A stretch of DNA of 64,000 nt from Sipunculus nudus. Its lineage: Eukaryota > Annelida > Sipuncula > Golfingiida > Sipunculidae. The position numbers and the translations under genes were made by a program. The notes beneath the pieces are model-generated. The model worked only from the letters and a program-made list of their open reading frames with translations. It made no database searches and was not told the origin of the DNA. Location of the stretch: assembly GCA_026874595.1 (NCBI GenBank), contig CM049316.1, forward strand, positions 37,827,195-37,891,194, written 5' to 3'. Within the stretch, counting starts at the first letter, position 1. Every line of letters begins with the position of its first letter. Positions 24,801 to 34,838 of this stretch are shown here, in pieces.

Positions 24801-26799
24801 ACTTTGTTAATATCTTCACAAATCTAGGCTCATTTTCTTTCTCTGCTCATTTTTTTTCCTCTGCGTCTTCTCCATAATATGGTCTTGTCATGTTTTCTCA
24901 ACTTTGTGTCACTCTGTCAGTATGCCTGTCTGTCTCTGTCTGTCAGTTAACCCTAATTTCGCCTTCCTGCTAGTGCCTGTGTCTTACATAGAGCATTCTT
25001 TAGGCCACAGTTTTGCAAGAATCCTTTTGAAACTGGTGAATTTTATGTCTTATACTAATATCTCAAAATTGATTTTGCATTTTTGGGATATGGCCGCTAG
25101 GGGGCGATGCACACGAACTTCGTCAACATATCATTTTTTGACAATATCTCCGAAACTATAAACCTGAATTACATAAACTATAGCTTTTTTTCTTCCTCTG
25201 AGTCTTTTCCATAACTTGGTCAAGTCATCTGGTTTCAGCTTTGTGTCACTCTGTCAGTGTATCTGTCTATCTGTCAGTTGTCCTCGATTTCACCTTCTTG
25301 CTAGTTCTTGCGTCTTACATATAGCATTCTACAGGCCACAGTTCTGCAGGAATCCATTTGAAACTGGTGAGTTTTATGTCTTACATAAATATCTCAAAAG
25401 CGATTTTTCATTTTCGGGATATGGCCGCTAGGGAGCGCTGCACTCGAACTTCATCCCCGTATCTTTTATTTGACAATATCCTGAAACTATAAACCTGAAT
25501 TACAAAAACTATAGCTTAATTTCTTCCTGTGAGTCTTCTTCATAACCTTAACAAGTCATCTGGTCTCAGCTTTGTGTTACTTTGTCAGTTTGTTTGTCAG
25601 TTATCCTAAATTTCGCCTTCTTGCTAGTTCATGTGTCATATATAGCATTTTACAGGCCACAATTTTGCAAGAATTCTTTTGAAGGTGGTGAATCTTATGT
25701 CTTACACTAATATCTCAGAATAGATTTTTCATTTTCGGGATATGGCCACTAGGGGGCGCTGCACTCGAACTTCATCCCCCGTATAATTTTTTGACGATAT
25801 CTCTGAAACTATAAACCTGAATTACCTAAACTATAGCTTAATTTTTCCTCTTTGTCTTCTTCATAACATAGTCTAGCCTTCTTGTCTCAACTTTGTGCCC
25901 CTTTGTCAGTATGTCTATCAGTTGTCTCAATTTCGCCTTATTGCTGGTTCTTGTGTCCTACAAATAGCATTCCACAGGCCACAGTTTTGCAGGAATCCTT
26001 TTGAAACTGATACATCTTATGTCATACACTTATATCTCGAAGGTGATTTTCATTTTTTGGAAAATAACTGCTAGAGGGCGCAGCTCTTGCCTCTATTTTA
26101 ATAGCATTCTACAAGCCACAGTCTGCCAGGAATCACTTTGCAACTTTCACCTATCGCCTAGAACGATTCCTTGAAGCTTTAGTGTATTTTTAAATAGGTA
26201 AAAGTTCAAGGTCAAAGTTATGAAAACGCGTAAAATTTTTATTTCCATAGTAACTTTGTCAATATTGGTCCAATCTTTATGGTTAATCAAACTATGGCTA
26301 ATTTCCTTCCTCTTTGTCTTCTTTATGACATGTTCTGTTTAACTGTACTCCAATCTGGGTCAGAGTTTTTCCGGCAAGCGCGTGACCTCTGTTCGCCTTG
26401 TTTCAATGTGAACTAAACGGAATACTATTTTATCCGCCCGAAATGTTCGCTTAAAAATATAACGATGACAATACATGTACATTGATATATTAAACAATAT
26501 GATACATTTAATTCTGATACTGCAAAAATAATATGTTTTTATCTATTGTTCAAATTTCTTTCATCTGTAAACAAAAAGATGCACAGATATTGCATGTTAA
26601 TTCATACAGTCTTTAAAGGTAGCCCCCTCCACCAAAACAACCATAATATATTTGTAATAATTTTATTGGTACAGAGTTATATGTATGACATATAAATCCA
26701 AGGTTAATTACCCATTGCCTACTAAGGCATCGTTTTTTTTTTCAATCAGTAAATTATCGGAATATGATTTCTACCAGTCTCGTGAGCAAAACTAAAAAT

Positions 26800-26860
<61 letters not shown>

Positions 26861-27559
26861 TTACATTCACATTGTTATAATTTAACCCCCGCAATTCATT
26901 AAAGGTGCCCATTCACCTACTTTTTAAAAAGAATTTTTGTGATTTTTGGCATCCTCTGTGTAAATTTTTTTTGATCTAAGGGTCATTTTGGTTGTGAGAG
27001 GTTTTTATATGTCGTTCTTGAAGAATATATGAACATGCTTATCAACAACATATTTGTAAACAAAGCAATGTTGACAATTGGGAAAAACATGTAACCTATT
27101 GTAGTATGTTGCATATATGCGAAGGTACAAAGGTCACTTGTTGCAAAACGCCTTTTGCAAAGCTCAGGCATATCTAACTTGCTGCCAGGTGCCTTTTTTG
27201 AATGTGTTATGATTATTTTGGCGGGCCGGCAAATATTATAGACACGTTGATATAAACGAAACCAGCAGTCTGTGTGCGGTGATATCCCCGTTTTCTGACC
27301 TATTTTAAAAAAAAATGAATCAAAGGATTACCTTTAGTTTATAAATCTCATATAGGTGATTGGGTCCCTTTAAGGTGCACAGGCACCTAAGAGTTATTCC
27401 TCGCCAGCTACAACAACTTCACTATTTGTACCATTGATTTATTGCAGGACGGGCGAGGTTTCTGAGTGTGCCAGCGCTGTGGCGTTTCTTGCCTCGGACG
27501 ATGCCAGCTTTATCACAGGGGAGACGCTGACTGTGGCAGGATCGGCCATCCATCTTTAA
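12870..27559 (+). CDS. DHRS4: DHRS4-like gene B, complete, 9 coding exons
   Basis: Coding exons: 12870-12940, 18077-18254, 18769-18846, 19616-19639, 20303-20373, 21068-21125, 21596-21730, 24148-24200, 27448-27559; 780 bases, 259 aa. It is a classical SDR, by family an NADPH-dependent reductase of retinal, quinones and other carbonyls. Visible: cofactor loop TGSTSGIG (residues 19-26), SRK after strand 2 (NADP-type), NAAV (97-100), DVNLK with catalytic Asn122, SS149-150, and Y165-L-V-S-K169. Serine-to-tyrosine spacing is two residues longer than the usual S-x12-Y. Introns are GT-AG except intron 5, which is GC-AG. The start (AACATGG) is a strong initiation context but leaves no mitochondrial leader, unlike gene C. 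C-terminus IHL is not a standard peroxisomal signal. All splice phases match gene C and the frame is intact, so it is probably functional. Confidence 0.92.
12965..16395. repeat. 39 bp minisatellite with 1500 bp higher-order period
   Basis: About 88 units built around GGTAGACAGAGAAGGGG and GACGGTAAGGGATGTACTT fill the start of intron 1 of gene B, only ~25 bases past its donor. Variant units (GTACATAGGAGGGG at 13979 and 15479; TTTACATAGGAGGGG at 14442 and 15942) recur at exactly 1500 bases, so a block of ~38 units was itself duplicated. A weaker ~465 base recurrence is visible between these variants. The plus strand is strongly purine-rich. 39 is a multiple of 3 and the minus strand lacks stops, so all three minus frames are open for hundreds of codons. 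Confidence 0.95.
16396..17110. other. Purine-rich intron sequence
   Basis: Continuation of the plus-strand purine bias beyond the minisatellite: GAGAGAGA-type runs around 16540-16580 and mostly A/G to about 17100. No exon. It ends near CTCTAGAGGGCGCTG (17103), a partial CTCF-like motif. Confidence 0.6.
17111..18076. other. Remainder of gene B intron 1
   Basis: AT-rich intron DNA with no repeat or gene recognised, ending in the acceptor CACCTTAG before exon 2. Confidence 0.6.
19951..20218. mobile_element. MITE, family GGTATGGTTCTC, copy 1 (gene B intron 4)
   Basis: The left end GGTATGGTTCTCAGGCAC is the exact reverse complement of the right end GTGCCTGAGAACCATACC. The body (CGTCAATTTTAACCCCCCACA…, …ATTTTTATCGAAACATACAA…, CCGCCCGCCCGCA) matches the copies at 34013-34261 and 48072-48313. 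268 bases, no coding capacity. Superfamily not determined; no clear target duplication. Confidence 0.85.
20374..21067 (+). other. GC-AG intron 5 of gene B
   Basis: The donor after exon 5 reads CGAGG|GCAAGT, a GC donor with otherwise perfect match to the consensus. The join gives E-R-G-G-G-S, exactly matching gene C (Q-R-G-G-G-S), whose donor is a normal GTAGGT. So the GC donor arose in gene B or was lost in gene C. The intron also holds a doubled 55-base C-tract repeat. Confidence 0.85.
20759..20868. repeat. Doubled ~55 bp C-tract repeat
   Basis: AGCGGTCCCCGGTGxCATCC, then ATCAC, then a short stretch and a long C run occur twice in tandem in gene B intron 5. Confidence 0.8.
22190..23770. mobile_element. 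Foldback-type sequence in gene B intron 7
   Basis: The arm about 22668-22795 (TCCGTGGGAAACGCGCATTTT, CGATCGCA, GATATC, TGTGACGGATT, CTTTGATACGGTTT) is inverted at about 23373-23520. Within the same block TACGGATTCTCACGATCGGC recurs at 22378 and 22904. GC content is higher than in the surrounding intron. No coding frame. It fits a foldback or long-TIR non-autonomous transposon; outer limits are approximate. Confidence 0.6.
24750..24768 (+). promoter_or_regulatory. Triple AGGTCA (DR1 plus DR0)
   Basis: AGGTCA-A-AGGTCA-AGGTCA: a perfect direct repeat with one-base spacing (the RXR-heterodimer/HNF4 type) followed without spacing by a third half-site. It lies in intron 8 of gene B at the left edge of a tandem repeat. 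Motif certain, function untested. Confidence 0.4.
24830..26340. repeat. ~325 bp tandem repeat in gene B intron 8
   Basis: Four diverged units, each with TCTTCxxCATAA, CTTTGTGTCACTCTGTCAGT, TTTCGCCTTCTTGCTAGTxC, AGGCCACAGTTTTGCA, TATCTC and a TATGGCCGCTAGGGGGCGCT core. Core spacing is 331, 321 and ~325 bases. Short open frames reading CLSVSxL are by-products. Confidence 0.9.
25091..26089 (+). promoter_or_regulatory. Four CTCF-like motifs in tandem
   Basis: Cores at 25091 (TGGCCGCTAGGGGGCGATG), 25422 (TGGCCGCTAGGGAGCGCTG), 25743 (TGGCCACTAGGGGGCGCTG) and 26068 (CTGCTAGAGGGCGCAG), all on plus. The third differs from the vertebrate CTCF consensus (TGGCCACCAGGGGGCGCTA) at two of 19 bases. Occupancy is inference. 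Confidence 0.4.
26803..26857. repeat. (TC)n microsatellite
   Basis: About 27 uninterrupted TC units in intron 8 of gene B. Confidence 0.95.
26903..27369. mobile_element. TTAA-flanked MITE (piggyBac-like)
   Basis: Flanked by TTAA at 26899-26902 and 27370-27373. Ends AGGTGCCCATTCACCTA and TAGGTGATTGGGTCCCT form an imperfect inverted repeat. TTAA target duplication is the mark of piggyBac-type insertion. No transposase. It ends 78 bases before the last exon of gene B. A relative lies at about 55400-55700. Confidence 0.7.
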
Positions 27560-28116
27560 ACCAAACCCTGAATCATATTACAACAGAAATGAGAAAGCAC
27601 AAGAAGTAGGACTTATAAATCTAGTCATGCATCGCCGATGTGGCCAAATGTGGCCAAAAATATTTAAAATATAGTTAAAAATTATCCTTTTATGGATACA
27701 AATCTGATGCGCCTATAGGCCCGTAGAATGTGTAAACACAAATCGCATTTAAACGGTATTGTGCATATAGGGTTATGCAAAAATTCAGCTTTTTATATTC
27801 GGCTAAAAAGAGTTCTTAAACATATTAAATTATATAACATTATATATATTAAATTAATTAACAAAATTTTCATCACTTTGTATATCCAGTGTGACCCATG
27901 TTTGATTGTACATATAAAGGAAATGGCAAGACTTTTCTTTAACAAAGCTTTAATTAAAATTTGGTCTTCAAAAATATATAAGATATATATAAGAACTTCC
28001 CAGGGTCTACAATGCCCAAGGCTTTCAGTGTTTTTTTTTTATTATTATTCTGGCACTGTTGACTTCCGATATGAAGTAATCGAATTTTCCGATAACATAG
28101 TTGAAACAATTTGTGT
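27560..28116 (+). other. 3' UTR and downstream flank of gene B
   Basis: The first ~60 bases after the stop resemble the 3' UTR of gene A (GAATCATATTACAAC, AATGAGAAAGC). No clean AATAAA is seen close by. The rest is AT-rich without a recognisable gene. Confidence 0.5.
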
Positions 28117-28124
28117 ATCAATTT

Positions 28125-29026
28125 TAGTGGTGGGCCGATCATCGAGTTTTTTCGAAAGTCAGTTGGTTTGCTTCAACTTTCAAGCGCTCGATTACGAAAG
28201 GCAACTATCGATTACAACATATACTCATAATTGTTTTTACCAGAATGTCTTTAAGTTATAGGCAAAAATTACTCTTCCATTTTTTACAACATTCCGCGCT
28301 TCATAAAATGAGTCTGTGTTCCCAAATAACCTCCGTATAAAACTGAGGATGACACGATAGATGAGAGAACGGAGGACTTATTAAACCTCTGTGAACTTGC
28401 AGGGAGCTGCAGAGTTAGCGGAGAGTTTTCTAACCAGATGTTCATTGCAAAATATGGGCGATATGGCGTAAAAATGCTCCATAATGCTCCAGGTCTATGC
28501 CAATTTTGCAAGATTCTCTAAGAAATAATCTCCTAAACTGATGTCAGGTGCCGCGTGAGTAATTATATTTTTAGCTTTCAATTACTTATTTTTTTTTTAT
28601 TTTTACCAAAAATTATATTGGTCTGTAATTTTTCTGGCAGGCCTGTGAAACCAGCATGCATGTCGGCAGTCATCATAAATGTTATAAAATGAAAGTTCTG
28701 GTAGTGAAGGTAAAATGATACGCGGGAGTATTCATGAGGGCCAGCAAGTAGATGTCCTGGACTGTGATTTAATTCTTGATTACTATAATTCATTAAAATG
28801 AAACTTTGAATAGCAGATCTTAGTGATAAAAGGAACAGATAAAAAAGGAAAAAACTTCTTTTCGTCCGGAAGAATTACTAAGGCATGTGGGCTGGGTTAA
28901 GAGAGTACAGTTTCACAGATAATTGCACATTTCTTTATATTGGTCTGAACCGATTAATAATCGATCATCGATCGGTTTGCCCAAACCGATGATTGATTAT
29001 GAAAAAGGAACCGACTCCCAACACTA
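28125..29026. mobile_element. Non-autonomous hAT-type element
   Basis: Ends TAGTGGTGGGCCGATC and CCGACTCCCAACACTA are imperfect inverted repeats. The element is flanked by an exact 8-base direct repeat ATCAATTT (28117-28124 and 29027-29034), the target duplication expected of hAT transposons. 902 bases with no transposase frame. Confidence 0.8.
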
Positions 29027-29174
29027 ATCAATTTGTGAAAACATATGCAGCGCTTCAAAGGTTATGGACTTAAGAAAATCTCAATATTTCCATAGATCAG
29101 ACCTTGAAGATCAAGATCACAGTCAACAGTTTTCGAACTCGACTAAGAAGTTATTCTGTTAATAAAAATCACAT

Positions 29175-30397
29175 ATTTGATCTTGTAATCGAATTCATCT
29201 CGAATTTATTAGACAACGTATTATCCAAAATCGAAACTCATTCTGATTTTCAGATCACCAATCCAGCCTTTCTGGAGATATTTAATGTTTTATATGATAC
29301 TGGCCAAATGTAGACACGTTCAGGTTATAGTGACTTATGTACGTTACGTGTGCGTCATTCATCACCTGTGTTACAGTCTGTTTCATCTCCTCGTGTCCAC
29401 CTGCTTTTTTTTTAGTAAATTTTCTTTAAAATTTATATAATTTCAATAATTTTCTAGAAAACTACGTATGGAAGTTACAAACTAATTTGGCAATTATGAA
29501 TTTTACAATTAATCCAAGTTTATGTTTCAGAACTTATTAGTTTCTTTACAATGATCTAGTAGATATGTTGTGTCCCTGCATGAGTAGCCATCTTTGTTTT
29601 AGCTGGTTATATTTTTAGAGTGTTTACATAACTTCATCCAATAAGCAGCTGCCGATTGAGGATGCTATTGCATGTGACAAATGACCTCGACTGCCAAAAG
29701 TGGTTCTGATATGTTGTAAAATGTAGACCGCTCTCTCACATATTTGATCTTGTAATCGAATTCATCTCGAATTTATTAGACAACGTATTATCCAAAATCG
29801 AAACTCATTCTGATTTTCAGATCACCAATCCAGCCTTTCTGGAGATATTTAATGTTTTATATGATACTGGCCAAATGTAGACACGTTCAGGTTATAGTGA
29901 CTCTCCTAGTTAAGATCATGGCCTCTTTTTAAATATGATTCGTCCGCTGACCAAGTTGATAAAAATCATGAGGATTCCTATGTATGTACTTATGTACGTT
30001 ACGTGTGCGTCATTCATCACCTGTGTTACAGTCTGTTTCATCTCCTCGTGTCCACCTGCTTTTTTTAGTTAATTTTCTTTAAAATTTATATAATTTCAAT
30101 AATTTTCTAGAAAACTACGTATGGAAGTTACAAACTAATTTGGCAATTATGAATTTTACAATTAATCCAAGTTTATGTTTCAGAACTTATTAGTTTCTTT
30201 ACAATGATCTAGTAGATATGTTGTGTCCCTGCATGAGTAGCCATCTTTGTTTTAGCTGGTTATATTTTTAGAGTGTTTACATAACTTCATCCAATAAGCA
30301 GCTGCCGATTGAGGATGCTATTTCATGTGACAAATGACCTCGACTGCCAAAAGTGGTTCTGATATGTTGTAATATGTAGACTGCTCTCTCACATTTT
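29175..30397. repeat. Tandem duplication, ~565 and ~655 bp
   Basis: 29175-29738 and 29739-30397 are near-identical head-to-tail copies, from TATTTGATCTTGTAATCG to GCTCTCTCACA. The second has ~89 extra bases (about 29903-29991) after GGTTATAGTGACT, probably lost from the first copy. No gene recognised inside. Confidence 0.85.
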
Positions 30398-33300
30398 CAA
30401 ACAATTCTGTTTCTCAAATAAATTGTAAGGTAGGTATTTGTTTACCTTGATGAAAATTAGACCCTCCAATCCTCTATTCTTCAGTATAATTGTTTCCCTT
30501 GAGAGGTAACTAATAAAAAATATGCATAGAAAAAAACAGGTAGACATGGGGGGATGATCGGACTATAGGCCATACAAACACATTTTTCTAAGGAAGGCTT
30601 CTCCCAGTTATGGATCCTCTTATATTTAAATATTAACAAGGTCTTTTTCAATGTTGATAATTTGTGCTATAGCACAGTTTCCCTAAAATAAATCTGAAAG
30701 ATATGGCAAATAGACTACATATTTCGCTGATCATATACAACATTTCACAAATTGAAGCAATTTGTATTTTGCATTTGCAAGTTCAAGTATTCTATCTCGA
30801 CCTGGATTGAAGAATTTTTTGGTATACTGGCACCTGATTTTATATTTTGTTCCCAGAGTTCGTAAAGAAGCAAGTTTTTTGAGTTGCCTTACAAGAAATA
30901 TGTATAGGATTTCAAAGGCCACGATAAGTTATTTATTTCTCAGCCCAGTGCATATTACGCCGAAATCCCGGAAGGCTTAATAATAACATATAATTTTTAT
31001 CATAGTGGTACCCTTCGTCTTCCTTCAAATAGACAGTGCCAACGACAGGCCATGGATCCAGTCTTGTTCAAAGGAAGCATCACCATTACAGGACTACTTT
31101 TTATGTCTGTGATTATTGTTCACTTGGTTACTATGCAAATATTGATGGCAAAATATCAATATGTAACATCGCCGATATGTAGTCAAAACATGGGGTGTAC
31201 AATAGTTATAGGTCAAGAACAGCCAATCACCGATTTGCCAGGTGAAAATATATATAAAAGGGTGATTGGTCAAATTAAAGGATAAACGCGTTTACAGGTA
31301 CAGGAACGTGGTTCAATCAGCCATTTTGCTACATAAATCATATCCGGTTACAGCTGGTATTCAAGAATATGTTTAATCGATTTATAGAATAAATGGACTT
31401 TGGTGTTTGATTTCTATTTAATTATAATAACAGATGTCAGATTATAATGATTAATGCGCCAAAGCAAACGTTCATGTGTATTTTACTCATTGTTAGATAA
31501 TTGATTTAATAAAATATTCAATTTGATATTTAAAAGTTGTTCTTAATCTTTTAATGTATAATGGACCAGTGACCATTTTGGCTTTAAAAGTCCCTATATC
31601 GCCATTGAGGTTAGTATGGAACAGTTTTTAGTTTCAGTCCCTGCACCTGCCCTATAATTATACCTCCACAAGGAAACATTAGATTTAACCTGCACGAATG
31701 ACAGAGACTTGAGAGCTTTCGTGGGTCACGCTCCTTGCTTATAGGCAGGCTGAAACTCGTATTAATATCAGTCAGCCCCGCCAAACCAACCCCACTGTCA
31801 TCTTTAAGTCACTATCCTGTAGAAGATGTAAAACAAAATTTATTCTGGGAAAAGTCCACAGGCCCAAAGTGTTTGAAAATCAAATAATGCAAATCTTATA
31901 AAACACTGTCATGTCATTAATTGTCACGTATACACGCTAATAAAATTGGGTTCAAACTAGAACCCAAAAGGTTTCTTAAGAGTGGAATGAGTGGGAATCT
32001 TTTAAGGTTCCAGCTGGAACCTTCAAGCGGGTTTCTCTTTGGAACCTCCCGAAGGTTCTTTAATTGAACCTGTAAGGTGGACTGTGTATGATACCTTGGT
32101 GGAACCCATGTGTAGGCTTCTTATTAGTAATATCAGAAAATAGTCTAGGATGTCCTATTTTATATTTAGGATATATTAATTACGTCATATGTCCATACAT
32201 ATTTGATAGAGTGTTGATATATATGCAAAAAAATATAAATGCATTTCTCAAAGAAGGCGGGTAACTGCAAGGATCATAGCTGAAAATCATATATATATAC
32301 TTGTATCCTTTAAATATGATGAAACCTTCGAGGCGAATTGAAAACACGTTTTTTTAAAGATGCATTTTTATTTAGATGTAAAAATCAGTCTGTGCAAAAA
32401 AGGCAATTACAAAAAGCATTACCTTATATATGCATGTACATGGTATAACTGACATTTGCTATACAGAGTTCGTGAACACCTCACACATTTCCGAGTCGTT
32501 TTCTCAAAATTAAATAAATTCCCATGTTATCGGTCAGCGTAGAGTTTTGATAATTCAGGCAAATGATGTGTTTTTCCTACAAGCCTACAAGAATTTTAGT
32601 TTTCTTGGTATATAATAACAATGAAATTGAATTCTTCGCAATGTATCCTTATTTGCACACACCAAAATGCCTATATAAATAGAACATACACGATGCCCAG
32701 TGTTCCGTTTTTTTTGTGGGATTAATATCCGGTGAACGTCAAAAATATATTTTCGATAAATTATTTGTGTGTTCTCGGGTATTTTGTTTTTATCTTTTGT
32801 GAGTCCAGGTCCTCCCGTGCCGTAAATCTGTATTATAAAAATAATTGTCTGCATTACAAAATAAAATATATGAAGTCGCAGCAACATATATTCGATACTC
32901 AACAGGGGATGCAACAAGTGTCTTGTACGATGTACACAAAACACCCATGTTTAAGTAATTTGCCTTGAAACCATTCTCATGATGTATCCAACGTATATCT
33001 CTCACAGTTCCGACCTGAATTTGCATAGGCTCTTCCATCAAAGTCTTACTTATTTACATGCAACATTTAAAAAGGTTATCCCTGGATTACATTTTAAGTT
33101 TTGTTGATCATAATAACCATTGGAAAAAATTGAAAAAGAAAAGATTGGAGGTAGCGAAATTAATCTTCAGCAAAGACTATAATTGCTATTCAGAATATAA
33201 AAGATTCCAATTTTTTTAAAAGATATAACGAACCCATTATTGAAAAAAACATGCTGTTTTACAGTAATTTGAGCAAAAATGTACTTAAACAATGCCAAGA

Positions 33301-34012
33301 TCCCTTTTATTAAACAGATTATAATCTTATTTGGAAAATCCACATACGTATCCGCACCGTATACGCACCGCTTCCGTACAAGTGGACACGCGGCTTAAGT
33401 TATCTCGTTGGAATAGTTAATCTAATCCAGAAGAGTAAAATCCTTTATCCTGTGTATGCCTGTTTCCAATTATGACGTAACCCGAATCGGACAAGAAACG
33501 TTGGCAGCATGAAATGTACATGAAATGTACACGCCTGACACAGGTGTTTGGCCTCGTTTTGGTTCTAGAAAGCAGACGACACTACGTTGTTTATAAACAG
33601 ATATCACGAAACCAGTGAATGAAAATAGAGAACACAGATACTACATTTTAAAAGGTAGGCAAACTGAATCAGATAATAGTATGTGCTTTAAGAAATATTC
33701 AGTTGAAGTTAACAATATCTCTTGTTTGAATACCCAAGCCGAGGCGTTTCTTTGACCTTTAAAATTCACTTGCCGGTCATGATAAATGTATCGAAAAATA
33801 TACATAACAATCTAATTTTTTTGGGCAATGAGAAAAATATGACACAGGACTTGTCTCAACTTTAAGATTTGAAATTTTGACATTATTCAGACCATTGGTC
33901 GGAACTAATGAGGTACTTAATATTGGATGAGAGAGTCTTCTAATTTTCATGGACTCTAAAGCAAATAAGCATTTTGTTAGAAGCATATATCTTATACAAG
34001 TTTAACTTGTAT
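30398..34012. other. Intergenic DNA, no gene recognised
   Basis: AT-rich. The only structured stretch is about 31950-32115, where GGTTCxxxxTxGAACC-type units (AAGGTTC, GGAACC) recur in both directions. A related block is in gene C at 50740-50995. Open frames of 60-119 codons here show no domain or splice context. Confidence 0.5.
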
Positions 34013-34261
34013 GGTATGGTTTGAAGGCACCGCCTGCGTCAATTTTAACTCCCGGCATCATTTTTTTTTTTTTTTATTTTCATCTTTCAAGAAGATTTGA
34101 TAAGATTTCATTTGTTATTTAGTGCTTTTACCTGTTAAGCGAAACAATTCTGTTATTTTCATACTTTTCCCTAGACATTTTTATCGAAACATACAAGGGG
34201 GGGGGGGGGGGAGAATCGCTTGCCGCACTGATTTCTGAAAAAAGTGTCTGAGAACCATACC
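34013..34261. mobile_element. MITE, family GGTATGGTTCTC, copy 2 (intergenic)
   Basis: Same internal sequence as the copies at 19951 and 48072. The left end is altered (GGTATGGTTTGAAGGCAC), the right end nearly intact (GTGTCTGAGAACCATACC). Contains a G run near the right end. Confidence 0.8.
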
Positions 34262-34625
34262 TTTTTTTCCCTCAGTGGTATCGTCATGCCTTCACTTTAG
34301 TGTACAAAAAAAATTATTAACTTTATCTGGACGATTTCTGCATTGAAAAGTATTTAATCAATTCGATTGGTATATATTCTGCACAAAATCTGGACGCAAA
34401 CAGGCCGTAAGGCCCCTTAAGCCGACCTTGACGAAAAGTTTCCTCTACCTCTGCGAACTCCACGGCCATATGGCACCTAAAATTCGCAGGGGACGTACGA
34501 TCCCAAATTTCGAGCGTCTCGTTCGGACAAAGGCAAGACGATTCAATATGTCGTAGCCCTGCTGAAATCGTACGACATTCAAAATCGTAGGTCGTATGTG
34601 ACTTATAAAGGCTTAAGACCGTTTC

Positions 34626-34838
34626 GATGGACCCCTGAGCAGAAGCGGATCCAAAAGGTTTGGGGGGGGTGAGAGATTAAGTTTTTTCAGCAACCGCAAC
34701 CTGTTTTTGAGGATTTAAAACAATTTTTTTGCGGCCTGGACCACTCCCAACTGTGCGGACCTGAGAACTTTTTTTAGGTTTTGTCATTAGTCCTCTTGGG
34801 GTGGACCCCTCCTTTTCATAAATCCTGGATCCGCCCCT
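34626..34838. mobile_element. GGATCC-family TIR element
   Basis: Begins AAGCGGATCCA and ends TCCTGGATCCGCCCCT, a short inverted repeat, with GCGGCCTGGACC and TTTTTAGGTTTTGTCATTAG inside. Shares these with 62223-62384 and 4062-4200. No coding frame. Confidence 0.6.

Noticed and set aside
31052-31285. 77-codon frame with a hydrophobic segment
   Set aside because: One possible membrane helix only, no family, no splice sites or promoter; likely chance.
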